A stretch of 64,000 nt of DNA from JAFDVJ01 sp964487505 (GTDB lineage Bacteria; Acidobacteriota; Blastocatellia; Pyrinomonadales; Pyrinomonadaceae), in the NCBI GenBank assembly GCA_964487505.1, contig CAZARD010000007.1, positions 11,955 through 75,954 of the forward strand, in the 5' to 3' direction. The notes beneath the pieces were generated by a model. It was not told where the DNA came from and ran no database searches. It worked only from the letters and a program-made list of their open reading frames with translations. Shown in pieces: positions 18,233 to 27,718 of the stretch (position 1 is its first letter; every line of letters begins with the position of its first letter). Position numbers and translations under genes: made by a program.

Positions 18233-18513
18233 AGGGGGCGTTTGGGATTTGCGATTTGCGATTGTCCGATTCCGGGAGTTCGTCCAAGAAGTTCCGATTG
18301 TCGATTTGCATTCATCCGGAACTCAAGATGATTCGGACTTTGGAATCAAAAATCCAGACTCCAGAACATTTGCGATTGCCGATATTGCCGATTTGGGATT
18401 GCGCGCCGAGCTTAGAGGAATCTGGGATGCTTCCCTTGTTTCGGAATTTAATATGCTTCGGACTTGGAATCTAAAACCCAAAATATCCAAAATCCAAAAT
18501 CTAAAATCGAACA
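18233..18513. repeat. Tract of GATTTGCGATT / CAAAATC words
   Basis: Starts with repeated GATTTGCGATT words and ends with CCAAAATATCCAAAATCCAAAATC-type words split by single changes, directly abutting the coaE start. The last word supplies a -10-like TAAAAT at 18502-18507, six bases before the ATG. No gene is supported. Confidence 0.6.
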
Positions 18514-19110
18514 ATGCTTAAAGTCGGTCTGACGGGTTCGATCGCGGTCGGAAAATCCTATGTTTGCGAGGTTCTGCGGGAACTCGGAGCGCGGGTGCTC
18601 GATGCCGATCTGACGGCGCGCGAGGTGGTCGCGAGCGGAACGCCGGGACTCGCGCGCTTGGTCGAGGAGTTCGGCGACGGCATCCTTGGCCCGGACGGCG
18701 AACTCGATCGGCCGAAACTCGCGTCGATCGTCTTTGCGGACGAATCGAAACGGCTGAAACTCAATTCCATCGTCCATCCCCTGGTGATGGAAGCCCAGGA
18801 CCGATGGATCGCGCGGCAGGAAAACGAAGATCCCGACGGGATCGCCGTCATCGACGCGGCGCTGATGATCGAATCCGGGGGCTACAAGCGCTTCGACAAA
18901 CTGATTGTCGTTTGGTGCGATGCCGAAGTACAATTGAATAGACTCAAAGAACGAAACGGATTCGACGAGGCCGAGGCTCGCCGCCGCATCGCATCGCAGA
19001 TGCCGCAGGATGAGAAAAAGCGGCTCGCCGATTTCCTGATCGAGACAAACGGAAGTTTCGACGACACGCGCCGTCGCACGGTCGAGGTCTTCCGTCGTCT
19101 CCGCACCTGA
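18514..19110 (+). CDS. coaE: Dephospho-CoA kinase
   Basis: 198 residues, normal for CoaE. The P-loop is GLTGSIAVGKSYV at the N-terminus, followed by the characteristic DADLTAREVV, and the LNSIVHPLV and SQMPQDEKKRLADFLIETNG regions. It phosphorylates the 3' hydroxyl of dephospho-CoA, the last step of coenzyme A synthesis, in the cytoplasm. The P-loop Gly has an unusual Ile-Ala after it (usual GGIGSGKS), but the GKS core is intact. It is followed four bases later by the first substrate-binding protein gene. Confidence 0.95.
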   Translation: MLKVGLTGSIAVGKSYVCEVLRELGARVLDADLTAREVVASGTPGLARLVEEFGDGILGPDGELDRPKLASIVFADESKRLKLNSIVHPLVMEAQDRWIARQENEDPDGIAVIDAALMIESGGYKRFDKLIVVWCDAEVQLNRLKERNGFDEAEARRRIASQMPQDEKKRLADFLIETNGSFDDTRRRTVEVFRRLRT

Positions 19111-19114
19111 GAAT

Positions 19115-20938
19115 ATGACGCCGCGACGCTGCCAGCTTGAATCATACCGTCTGATCCGGTGGTGCGTCGTGCTTGCGGCCGTGCTCGCCATTTCAGGCTG
19201 CAATGAACTTGAAAAACCCAAGACCGAACCTTTTTACTCCCAGACGGCACCGCCGCAAAAACGCGAACTCCGCTGGAGCAATGGGAAACTACCGAAGTCG
19301 TTCGATCCGGCGATGGCGGCAAGTGCGCCGGAGACCGACATCGTGCGGGCGATCTTTGACGGCCTGACCGAGAACCACCCGAAGACGCTCGGGGCTATGC
19401 CGTCGATCGCGTTGCGCTGGGAAGGGACGGACAGTTTCAAGACCTGGACATTTCATCTGCGAAAGGACGTCCGCTGGTCGAACGGCGATAAGCTGACGGC
19501 CCGCGATTTCGTCGCCTCTTGGGAACGCGTGGCGCGGATGGGTTCGGCGGTGCCTCAGCGCCGGTTGCTGTCGAACATCGTCGGCGCCGGGCATCAGCAC
19601 GACGGCGCGTCGTCCGGAACGGTGCTTGAGAACGAGGCGGTCGTGCCCGGCGCATCGCCCGACCAGCAGCCCGTCGCGAATCGGTTTACGAATCAACGGA
19701 TCGAAACCGAGCCGTCGACGCCGAACCCCAGTCCTTCGCCGTCACCGAAAGCGGCTGAACCGAAGCTTGGCGTCGAAGCGCCGGACGCCTATACGCTCCG
19801 CGTTTCGCTCGTTCATTCCGATCCGGACTTCCCGGCGCTCGTCGCGCATCCGGTCTTTCGCCCCGTGCACGCCGGAGGCAAGAACATCGATCCGACAAAG
19901 CTCGACGCCGGGATCGTGACCAGCGGCCCGTTTCGCATCTCGTCGGTCGGGCCCGAAGGGGTGACGCTCGACCGCACCGAGAACTATTGGGACCGCGAAA
20001 CAGTCGAACTCGACAGGGTCCGTTTTGTGCCGATCGATTCGGCGGAGAAAGCGCTCGAGGGATACCGGCTCGGGGAACTCGACGTCGTCACGAACGCGCA
20101 TTTCGAACCGCTCGCGCTGAAGCTTCTGAAACCGTTCGAGGATTTTCGTCAGACGACTTACGGCGCGCTAAATTTCTACGAATTCAACACCAAGAAGCCG
20201 CCGTTCGACGACCGCCGCGTGCGCGAGGCGCTGACCATCGCGATCGAGCGCGAACGACTTACGGACGGCGAGATGGAGGGATCGACGCGGCCGGCATTCT
20301 CGTACCTGCCGTACGGTCCGGGAGAGAAGCAGCGCTTCAAGGAAGATGCCGACCGGGCCCGGGAACTGCTTGAGCAGGCCGGTTTCCCGGGCGGAGCGAG
20401 TTTCCCGACCGTCCGACTCGTCGTCAATCGCAACAATGTTCAGCAACGCGTGGCGCGGCTCGTCGCGAAGATCTGGGACGAACAGCTGAAGATCAAGACC
20501 GAGGTCATCGCGGTCGAGGCGGGCGACGTCGAGCGGATCCGCTCGATGGGCGAGTTCGATCTTGTCCGGCGCGGGGTCGTTCTTCCGTCGTCGGACGAAA
20601 CGACTTCGCTGCTCACGATCTTTGCGCCGCCGAAGATGCTCGATCCCGAGCCGTCCGTGACTCCCTCGCCCGCGACCGATGGATCGCCGGCCGACCTGCC
20701 GTCCCAGTCGCCGACACCGGCGCCAGCGCCCGAAGTGCCCGAAGTTCCCGATATTCTTCTGACGCACGAGTCGGCGATCGACGAGGTCCCGGCGATCCCG
20801 CTCTATTTCCCGACATCATACTCGCTCGTCAAACCCTACGTCGTCGGTTTCGAGATCAACGTCCTTGACTCGCCGTCGCTCAAACGCATCCGGATCGACA
20901 CCGGCTGGCAACCCCGAAAACCGAAAGGCGAATCGTAA
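19115..20938 (+). CDS. Peptide ABC transporter substrate-binding lipoprotein (family 5), variant
   Basis: 607 residues. Signal peptide with lipobox AISGC. The family-5 solute-binding fold is clear: WSNGKLPKSFDPAMA, FHLRKDVRWSNGDKLTARDFVASWERV, ENYWDRETVELDRVRFV and NFYEFNTKKPPFDDRRVREAL. It is unusual in having two Pro/Ser/Thr-rich insertions, one at about residues 195-215 (PNPSPSPSPK) and one near 510-545, and in ending with a shortened C-terminal lobe. It opens a run of ABC-transporter genes and is followed by a second, larger binding protein. Likely binds peptides in the periplasm; the inserts may be linkers. Confidence 0.88.
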   Translation: MTPRRCQLESYRLIRWCVVLAAVLAISGCNELEKPKTEPFYSQTAPPQKRELRWSNGKLPKSFDPAMAASAPETDIVRAIFDGLTENHPKTLGAMPSIALRWEGTDSFKTWTFHLRKDVRWSNGDKLTARDFVASWERVARMGSAVPQRRLLSNIVGAGHQHDGASSGTVLENEAVVPGASPDQQPVANRFTNQRIETEPSTPNPSPSPSPKAAEPKLGVEAPDAYTLRVSLVHSDPDFPALVAHPVFRPVHAGGKNIDPTKLDAGIVTSGPFRISSVGPEGVTLDRTENYWDRETVELDRVRFVPIDSAEKALEGYRLGELDVVTNAHFEPLALKLLKPFEDFRQTTYGALNFYEFNTKKPPFDDRRVREALTIAIERERLTDGEMEGSTRPAFSYLPYGPGEKQRFKEDADRARELLEQAGFPGGASFPTVRLVVNRNNVQQRVARLVAKIWDEQLKIKTEVIAVEAGDVERIRSMGEFDLVRRGVVLPSSDETTSLLTIFAPPKMLDPEPSVTPSPATDGSPADLPSQSPTPAPAPEVPEVPDILLTHESAIDEVPAIPLYFPTSYSLVKPYVVGFEINVLDSPSLKRIRIDTGWQPRKPKGES

Positions 20939-21065
20939 TCCCCGAGAGAGCATCTTGCCTGAAAAAGCCGCCGCGTGTTAATTTTAAGCAGTCGAAGGAC
21001 TTGCTCTCCACAAAGCGTTCGCATTGAATTTTTTCCGGCATACAAGTTTCAGGGGGTTCCGCGGA

Positions 21066-23513
21066 ATGACACGATACAGTTTCTTTTGGACCGGCAGTTT
21101 TCTTCTTATCGCCGCCGCGTTCCTCACGAGCTGCACGAGTTCGGCGAACGATCGCTATTTCGGCAGCGCGAAGATGCCTTCCGGGAACGTGCTCCGGTAT
21201 ATCTCGGGCTCCGAGCCGGCGACGCTCGATCCGCACGTTTCGGGCGGACAACCCGAAGCGCGCATCTACGGCGCCCTGTTCGAAGGTCTCGTCGATTATC
21301 ATCCGAAGACGCTTCAGCCGATCCCGGCGCTCGCCGAACGATGGGAGATCTCGCCCAAGGTCGATGAGTATATCTTTCATCTCCGGAAAAACGGCAAGTT
21401 CAGTGACGGAAAGCCCATCACGGCCCACGACTTCGTTTACAGTCTGCGTCGCGGGTTCGATCCGAACCTTATCTCGCAGACCGTATCGCTCGGCTACTTC
21501 GTCAAGTATGCGGAGGCTTACAACGGTCATCAGCTCTTCATCGAACGCGAAGGGAAATTCGTCACCGAGGACGATCTTGCCGATACGCCGGCTCCGGTCG
21601 CGTCAAATCCGCCGTTTGGCCCCGAGACCGACTTTCACAAGTTCATCAAGTCCCCTCCGCGCGCGACTGTTCCCGACGATCCGCTGAAGCGCGCGCAGGC
21701 CGTCGAGCCGAACCCGAAACTCAAGGAAGTTTTTCAGTTCCGGGCGGCCGACATCAAGAACCCGGCTTCGCTGATAGGAAAGATTCGGAACGGCGGGGAC
21801 GCGATGTCGAAGTTCCTGGCTGAGGCGATCCATGCGGCCGATCTGCAATGCGCCGGCGATTGCTCCGCCGATATTGCCTCGAGGCTCAACAAAGTGGCCG
21901 ACTCGACGTCGTTCTTCGCGGCGGACTGGTTCTCATCGCTCCAATTGCCCGAGCCGGCGTCCAAATTGGCCGCCGCGATCACGGCCGAGAACAAGAAGCG
22001 CGCCGACGCCAATGCCAAGGTCGATGAGGAGATCGCAAAGCAGACGGATCCGGCGAAGGCCGCCGAACTCGAGAAATCGAAACGCAAGCCGATCGGCAAA
22101 CTGTTGGCCGCCAATCGGTTCCTGCTCGAGCAAATGTTCGCCGACGAGATCGCGCCCGTCAATTTGGTTCCGGTCGAAGCGAAGGACATCGGCGTCGAGG
22201 CGATCGACGATTACACGTTACGGATCACGCTCCGGCAATCGGCGCCGTTCTTTCTCGGCCTTCTGACCCACCAGTTTTTCCGGGTCGTTCCCGAACAGGC
22301 CATCGAAAAACACGGCAAGGCCTGGACGCGGCCCGAGAACATCGTGACGAGCGGCCCGTTCCGCGTCAAGCAGTACTATCCCTACGACCGCTTGATCGTC
22401 GAACGCGATCCGAACTACTGGGACAAGGAGAACGTCAATCTCGACGGGATCGAATTCTACCCGGTCGAAGAGTTGACGACGATGCTCAATCTTTACAAAT
22501 CCGGCGCGGTCGATGCGATCCTGAATCATTCGGTCCCGACCGGCTGGATCGACGTCGTTTCCCAGTTCAAAGACGAATGGATGAACCTTCCGGAAAGCGC
22601 CACGGCCTATTACAGCTTCAATATGAAGAAGCCGCCGTTCGACGATCCAAAGGTCCGACGGGCGTTCGCGCTCGCGCTCGACCGCGAAGCGCTCTCGGAA
22701 TTCCGCAAGATCACCAAGCCTCTTTTTCAGTACAGCCCGTCAGGAATCTTTCCGGATTACGACCGCGCGATGACGAAGATCGGCGATGAGATCAGGCAGC
22801 AGAAAGGCCTGACGCCGGAGCAGTGGGACAAACAGCGCAAACTGTTCGATCCCGAAACGGCGCGGAAGCTCCTGACCGAAGCCGGCTTTCCGGTGACGGA
22901 ATCGGGCGGCAAGTTCGAGTGCAAGAGCTTTCCGACGGACAAGGTGGCCCTTACCTTCAACAAGGGCGAGTCGAATCAGGCGATCGCCGAATTCATTCAG
23001 GCCCAGTGGGCCCGCAATCTTGGGATCACGGTCCCGCTCAAAAACCAGGAGTTCAAGACGTTTCTCGCCGATCGCAACGCGTTGCGCTACGAAGGGATCG
23101 CCCAGAGCCTGTGGTCGGGCGACTATATGGACCCATTCACGTTCCTCGGACTCCACTATTCGCCGGTCAACGACGGCGGGTCCGGCTTCTACGATCCGAA
23201 ATACGACAAGATGCTCAACGACGCCAATTCCGAGCTCGATCCGCAGAAGCGATACGATCTGCTGGCGCGCGCCGAGTATTATCTTCTCGATCAAATGCCG
23301 GCGATGCCGCTGACGATCAACGCCACGAACTGGGTCAAAAAGCCTTGGGTCAAGGGAATGTACCCGAATCCGGGAACGCTTTTCCCGTGGAAGTTCGTCT
23401 ATCTTGAGCGTGATCCGGCGAAATGGGACACCGACGTCGGCGGCCTGATGGAACGCGACGATCCAAAGGTCATCGAACAGTTGAAAAAGCTCGAGGCGTC
23501 AGCCAACAAGTAA
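21066..23513 (+). CDS. Oligopeptide-binding lipoprotein OppA-like, enlarged
   Basis: 815 residues, well above the usual 520-560. Lipobox FLTSC after a hydrophobic leader. The family fold is visible at both ends: RYISGSEPATLDPHVSGG, FHLRKNGKFSDGKPITAHDFVYSLRR, then DPNYWDKENVNLDGIEF, YYSFNMKKPPFDDPKVRRAFALALDR and WSGDYMDPFTFL. Between about residues 170 and 370 lies an Ala/Lys-rich, mostly helical insertion (for example AEAIHAADLQCAGDCSAD) not seen in standard OppA. ATG 21066 is taken because it places the signal peptide at the N-terminus; TTG 21024 is less likely. It is followed five bases later by the permease genes, so this is probably the main binding protein of the importer. Confidence 0.9.
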   Translation: MTRYSFFWTGSFLLIAAAFLTSCTSSANDRYFGSAKMPSGNVLRYISGSEPATLDPHVSGGQPEARIYGALFEGLVDYHPKTLQPIPALAERWEISPKVDEYIFHLRKNGKFSDGKPITAHDFVYSLRRGFDPNLISQTVSLGYFVKYAEAYNGHQLFIEREGKFVTEDDLADTPAPVASNPPFGPETDFHKFIKSPPRATVPDDPLKRAQAVEPNPKLKEVFQFRAADIKNPASLIGKIRNGGDAMSKFLAEAIHAADLQCAGDCSADIASRLNKVADSTSFFAADWFSSLQLPEPASKLAAAITAENKKRADANAKVDEEIAKQTDPAKAAELEKSKRKPIGKLLAANRFLLEQMFADEIAPVNLVPVEAKDIGVEAIDDYTLRITLRQSAPFFLGLLTHQFFRVVPEQAIEKHGKAWTRPENIVTSGPFRVKQYYPYDRLIVERDPNYWDKENVNLDGIEFYPVEELTTMLNLYKSGAVDAILNHSVPTGWIDVVSQFKDEWMNLPESATAYYSFNMKKPPFDDPKVRRAFALALDREALSEFRKITKPLFQYSPSGIFPDYDRAMTKIGDEIRQQKGLTPEQWDKQRKLFDPETARKLLTEAGFPVTESGGKFECKSFPTDKVALTFNKGESNQAIAEFIQAQWARNLGITVPLKNQEFKTFLADRNALRYEGIAQSLWSGDYMDPFTFLGLHYSPVNDGGSGFYDPKYDKMLNDANSELDPQKRYDLLARAEYYLLDQMPAMPLTINATNWVKKPWVKGMYPNPGTLFPWKFVYLERDPAKWDTDVGGLMERDDPKVIEQLKKLEASANK

Positions 23514-23517
23514 CGAT

Positions 23518-24432
23518 ATGCTGAATTTCATCCTGCGGCGATTGCTGCTGATAGTTCCGATGGCGCTGATCGTGATCACTCTGACCTGGAGCCTGATCCG
23601 CATCGCCCCGGGAAGTTTCTACGACAGCGAGAAACAGCTTCCGGCCGCGGTCAAGGCCAACATCAACGCCAAATACGGATTGGACAAGCCTTGGTACGAA
23701 CAGTACTGGATGATGATGCGGAACGCCGTCCGGCTCGATTTCGGCGATTCGCTGAAATACGACGGGCAATCGGTCACGGAGATCATCCGGCGGCACGTGC
23801 CTTACTCGGCGACGATCGGCATTCTGGCGTATCTGCTCGCGCTGGTGGTCGGGTTGACGGCGGGGATCATCGCGTCTCTCAGGCAGAACTCGGTTTTCGA
23901 CTACGCGTCGATGTCGCTCGCGATGCTCGGGCTTTCGGTCCCGAACTTCGTGCTCGGCCCGATTCTTGTCCTGGTCTTCGCGCTCTGGCTCTACTGGCTG
24001 CCCTCGGCGCGCTGGAGCGCCGCCGGACTCGTGCTTCCGGTCGTCACTCTTTCAGCGATCTACGCCGCATATATCGCGCGTCTGACGCGCGCCGGAATGC
24101 TCGAGGTGATGCGGTCGGATTATATCCGGACCGCGCGCGCAAAGGGACTTGACGAGAAGACGGTTCTGCTGCGCCACGCGATCCGCGGCGGCCTGATCCC
24201 GGTCGTTTCGTTCACCGGGCCGGCACTCGCGGCGCTGCTCGCCGGCACGGTCGTCGTCGAAAAGATCTTCGCGATCCCGGGACTCGGCAAGATCTTCATC
24301 GAGGCCGTCCTGAACCGCGATGAACCGTTGATCCTCGGGATCGTCTCGTTTCTTTCGATCCTGATCATGGTCTTCAATCTCCTGGTCGATATTTCCTACG
24401 GATTTCTCGATCCTCGGATCCGTTACGAGTAA
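23518..24432 (+). CDS. Oligopeptide ABC transporter permease, OppB/DppB type
   Basis: 304 residues with six predicted helices and the usual N-terminal MLNFILRRLLLIVPMALIV helix. The EAA loop that contacts the ATPase is EVMRSDYIRTARAKGLDEKTVLLRHAIRGGLIPV. It forms half of the inner-membrane channel for peptide uptake. Gene order binding protein - permease B - permease C - ATPase D - ATPase F is the standard opp/dpp arrangement, with short spacings suggesting one operon. Confidence 0.95.
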   Translation: MLNFILRRLLLIVPMALIVITLTWSLIRIAPGSFYDSEKQLPAAVKANINAKYGLDKPWYEQYWMMMRNAVRLDFGDSLKYDGQSVTEIIRRHVPYSATIGILAYLLALVVGLTAGIIASLRQNSVFDYASMSLAMLGLSVPNFVLGPILVLVFALWLYWLPSARWSAAGLVLPVVTLSAIYAAYIARLTRAGMLEVMRSDYIRTARAKGLDEKTVLLRHAIRGGLIPVVSFTGPALAALLAGTVVVEKIFAIPGLGKIFIEAVLNRDEPLILGIVSFLSILIMVFNLLVDISYGFLDPRIRYE

Positions 24433-24437
24433 GATTT

Positions 24438-25400
24438 ATGTCAGCCAATCTTGAAATCACAAAGGGCACTTCGCTGTGGGCCGATGCGCGCAAACGCTTG
24501 TTGAAGAACAAACTGGCGGTCTTCGGTCTGGTCGTCGTCATCGTGATGTCGGTCGCGGTGATCGTCGGTCCGCCGATAATCGAACGCACGACGGGCTTCG
24601 CATACGACACGCAACCGACCGACCGGGCGCTCGTCAAATCGTTTCCGCCTTCGATGAAACATCCGATGGGAACCGACGACCTCGGTCGGGACATTCTGGC
24701 GCGAGTGCTTCAGGGCGGCCGAATTTCGCTGATGGTCGCGGTCATCTCGACGCTCGTCTCGCTCATCATCGGCGTCACGTACGGCGCTATCTCGGGTTAC
24801 ATCGGCGGCTTCATCGACAACGCGATGATGCGGATCGTCGATATTCTCTACGCGATCCCGTTCATCCTGATCGTCATCGTCTTGCTTTCCGTGTTCGGCG
24901 GCCCCAACACGCCGAACTGGATCGAAAGGATCTCCGCGGTTTTCGGCGGCGAGAACAATCAGGGAATGAACCAGATCTTTCTTTTGTTCTTCGCCCTCGG
25001 ATGCGTGTCCTGGTTGACGATGGCGCGCGTCATCCGCGGACAGATCCTGAGCCTGAAGAATCAGGAGTTCGTGCTCGCGGCGCGAGCGACGGGCGTTTCG
25101 ACGCCCGGGATCATTTTCCGGCATCTGGTGCCGAACGCGGTCGGGCCGGTCATCGTCTACGCGACGCTGACCGTGCCGTCGGTGATGCTGACCGAAGCGT
25201 TCCTGTCGTTTCTCGGGATCGGCGTCCAGCCGCCGTACGCCTCGTGGGGAAGTCTCGCGAACGACGGGATCAAGTCGATCTCGATCTATCCGTGGCAACT
25301 GATATTTCCGGGCGTGACGATGGCGCTCACGCTCTATTCGCTTAATTTTCTGGGCGATGGTCTGCGCGACGCTCTCGATCCGCAGACGCGCAAGTTCTAG
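24438..25400 (+). CDS. Oligopeptide ABC transporter permease, OppC/DppC type
   Basis: 320 residues. The N-terminal region (SLWADARKRLLKNKLAVFGLVVVIVMS) and HPMGTDDLGRDILARVLQGGRISL are diagnostic of OppC/DppC. The EAA loop is LKNQEFVLAARATGVSTPGIIFRHLVPN. A loop of about 25 residues with GGPNTPNWIERISAVFGGENNQ between helices is slightly long. It pairs with the preceding permease as the channel heterodimer. Start five bases after the upstream stop. Confidence 0.95.
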   Translation: MSANLEITKGTSLWADARKRLLKNKLAVFGLVVVIVMSVAVIVGPPIIERTTGFAYDTQPTDRALVKSFPPSMKHPMGTDDLGRDILARVLQGGRISLMVAVISTLVSLIIGVTYGAISGYIGGFIDNAMMRIVDILYAIPFILIVIVLLSVFGGPNTPNWIERISAVFGGENNQGMNQIFLLFFALGCVSWLTMARVIRGQILSLKNQEFVLAARATGVSTPGIIFRHLVPNAVGPVIVYATLTVPSVMLTEAFLSFLGIGVQPPYASWGSLANDGIKSISIYPWQLIFPGVTMALTLYSLNFLGDGLRDALDPQTRKF

Positions 25401-25426
25401 GCTTTCGTGCCCCCGCGATTTGGAGT

Positions 25427-25957
25427 ATGAAGATGAAAAGCAAGCTATTGTTCATTGTTTTGATCGCGAGCGCGATCGCAATCGCGGCCGTGGCAGTCCC
25501 GGCGCAGACGACGAAAAAGCCGGCGGCCAAGACTTCCGGCAAGGTGAAGATCGTCAAAGAAGGCGTCGGGCTGGACGGGATCTCCGTCGGAAGATCGACC
25601 GCGGCGGATGTCGTCAAGAAATTCGGCAAGCCCACGAAGGTCGTGAAATACAAGAAGTACTCGGCCCAGATGGTCTATCCGGGCGGCATCTCGTTCTACT
25701 ATTGCCAATCGGAACGCAAACAGACGATCTTCGATATCGAACTGCGCGCGCCTTTCCAGGCAAAGACGTCGAAGGGAATCGTGCTCAGCAAGAGCACGCT
25801 CGAGGATGTTTACAAACTCTACGGCAAATCGAAGGACGGACTCGAATACCGCGGCGTCAGCTTCTTTTATCAGAAGCAGCGGAACGGAAAAAAGGTCGTG
25901 ACGGTGATCGACATCGTCGAGAACGGCGGCATCAGGCAGTGTGCCGAATCGAAGTAA
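25427..25957 (+). CDS. Small exported protein of unknown function in the opp operon
   Basis: 176 residues. Signal peptide (LLFIVLIASAIAIAAVAVPAQ), a Lys-rich stretch, then two related segments: ISVGRSTAADVVKKFGKPTKVVKYKKYSAQMVYPGGISFYY and LSKSTLEDVYKLYGKSKDGLEYRGVSFFY. The duplication suggests two copies of a small alpha-beta motif similar to bacterial proteins that contain S-T-x-x-D-V-x-x-x-(Y/F)-G-x-P. I do not recognise a named family. It lies between permease C and ATPase D of the importer, so it may be periplasmic accessory; this is inference. Confidence 0.75.
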   Translation: MKMKSKLLFIVLIASAIAIAAVAVPAQTTKKPAAKTSGKVKIVKEGVGLDGISVGRSTAADVVKKFGKPTKVVKYKKYSAQMVYPGGISFYYCQSERKQTIFDIELRAPFQAKTSKGIVLSKSTLEDVYKLYGKSKDGLEYRGVSFFYQKQRNGKKVVTVIDIVENGGIRQCAESK

Positions 25958-26041
25958 GGGCGATATTTTCAACCGACAATTCGTCGTCTTATCGGATTTT
26001 CAAAACTGGCTCAGGGAGAAGCTCGGGGGCCGAAACCAGCA

Positions 26042-27061
26042 ATGAGTGAAATCTACGGCACAATCTTATCGGTCGACGGTCTGAAAACGTATTTCCGGAC
26101 AGAGGACGGGGTCGTCAAGGCCGTCGACGGGATCACGTTCGAGCTCAAAAAAGGCGAAACGCTCGGGATCGTCGGTGAATCGGGCAGCGGCAAGTCGGTC
26201 ACGAACCTGTCGGTGATGCGGCTCATCCCGGAACCGCCCGGACGTATCGAAGGCGGATCGGTGATCTTCGACGGCATCGACGTACTCGCGCTTCCGATCG
26301 AAGAGGTCCGCAAGATCCGCGGCAAGCGGATCGCGATGATCTTTCAGGACCCGATGACCTCGCTCAATCCGTTCCTCAAGATATCGAAGCAACTGACCGA
26401 GGTTACAAGGCTCCATCTCGGGCACACGCCGGCCGAGGCGCGCGAGCACGCGATCAAGATGCTGAAGATGGTCGGAATTCCGGACGCCGAACGGCGCATC
26501 GACAGCTATCCGCACGAGTTCTCGGGCGGGATGCGGCAACGCGTGATGATCGCGATGGCGCTCAGTTGCGATCCGGAACTGCTGATCGCGGACGAACCGA
26601 CGACGGCGCTCGACGTCACGATCCAGGCGCAGATCCTCGAACTGATAAAGGACCTTCGGAAACGGCTCGGGACGAGCGTCATTCTGATCACGCACGATCT
26701 CGGCGTCGTCGCCGGAATGACCGACAAGATCATCGTGATGTACGCCGGCAAGGTCTTCGAACAGGCCCCGACCGAGGAGTTGTTCGCGACGCCGGCGAAT
26801 CCGTACACGAAGGGACTTCTCAAAAGCGTTCCCGACCCGGCGCACGAACAGGGTAGGGAACTCTACCAGATCCCCGGGCTCCCGCCGGACGTCGCGCATC
26901 TGCCGCCGGGCTGCCCGTTCGCCGAGCGATGCGACCGGGCCGAAGAGATCTGTTCCAGAGAGTTCCCGCCGTTCGTGCGGATCAACGCGAACCATAGTTC
27001 GCTGTGCCATTTCGCGCATCGGGTCTACGAGGAATCGGTCGCGGAGCGGGAGGCAAAATGA
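26042..27061 (+). CDS. Oligopeptide ABC transporter ATPase, OppD/DppD type
   Basis: 339 residues. Walker A GESGSGKS, Q-loop, ABC signature FSGGMRQR, Walker B LLIADEPTTALD and the switch His in LITHDLGVVAG are all present. The C-terminal oligopeptide-type domain with GCPFAERCDRAEEIC is also present, which is specific to peptide importers. It couples ATP hydrolysis to peptide uptake with the OppF-type ATPase. Its TGA overlaps the ATG of the next gene (lipoprotein) by four bases. Confidence 0.96.
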   Translation: MSEIYGTILSVDGLKTYFRTEDGVVKAVDGITFELKKGETLGIVGESGSGKSVTNLSVMRLIPEPPGRIEGGSVIFDGIDVLALPIEEVRKIRGKRIAMIFQDPMTSLNPFLKISKQLTEVTRLHLGHTPAEAREHAIKMLKMVGIPDAERRIDSYPHEFSGGMRQRVMIAMALSCDPELLIADEPTTALDVTIQAQILELIKDLRKRLGTSVILITHDLGVVAGMTDKIIVMYAGKVFEQAPTEELFATPANPYTKGLLKSVPDPAHEQGRELYQIPGLPPDVAHLPPGCPFAERCDRAEEICSREFPPFVRINANHSSLCHFAHRVYEESVAEREAK

Positions 27062-27711
27062 AGAAGCTGATGTTGCTTTTGGCGGCAATTGCAGGCGTGT
27101 CGTGTTCGTCGCCTCCGAGCGTCCCGGCCCCGCCGAATGCGAACGCCAATCAAACGGCTGCGAACCAATCGCCGGTCAATACCGCCGAATCGGAAAAAGC
27201 CAAGGAAGAGGTCGTCGCCTCGACGCGCAAGCTTAAGGACCTGAAGTTCTGGACGGCGCGCACCGAGATCGAGAATATGCCGGCGCTGAGCGGCGAGATC
27301 AAGTACGTCGCGCCCGATCGCTACTACTTCAAGCAGGGCGCGAACGAGGCGATCGTCATCGGTGACCAGACGTTTACGAAAGAAGAAGGAAAATGGCGCA
27401 AATCCGACTTCGATATGAGCGGGCTCAAAAAGATCCAGGAGAACGCGCTGACCGAAGAGGACGTCAAGAAGATCAAGAACGCGCAGGTCATCGGCAACGA
27501 AACCCTTAATGGCCGAAAGACAACCGTTTACGCGCATTCGATGATCAACGGGACGGTCGAGGCGGCGACCAAGATGTGGATCGACGACGAGACGAAGCTC
27601 GTCATCAAGACGATCGTCGAAAACCGCTCCGGCAAGCAGGTGCAGCGCGTCGTCACGACCTATGATTTCGACATGCCCGTAAAGATCGAGGCCCCGAAGA
27701 TCGGCTCGTAA
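27058..27711 (+). CDS. Small lipoprotein (LolA-like fold possible) in the opp operon
   Basis: 217 residues. Lipobox AGVSC at about residue 16 then a low-complexity Pro/Asn/Ala spacer (about 20-45), so it is anchored in the envelope. The mature part alternates strands (LKFWTARTEIENMPALSGEIKYVAPDRYYFKQG, AKMWIDDETKLVIKTIVEN), resembling the half-barrel of LolA/LppX-like proteins; this is a fold guess. ATG 27058 overlaps the OppD-type stop (ATGA), supporting translational coupling. It separates the two ATPase genes. Function in the importer is unknown. Confidence 0.8.
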   Translation: MKKLMLLLAAIAGVSCSSPPSVPAPPNANANQTAANQSPVNTAESEKAKEEVVASTRKLKDLKFWTARTEIENMPALSGEIKYVAPDRYYFKQGANEAIVIGDQTFTKEEGKWRKSDFDMSGLKKIQENALTEEDVKKIKNAQVIGNETLNGRKTTVYAHSMINGTVEAATKMWIDDETKLVIKTIVENRSGKQVQRVVTTYDFDMPVKIEAPKIGS

Positions 27712-27718
27712 CAAACCT

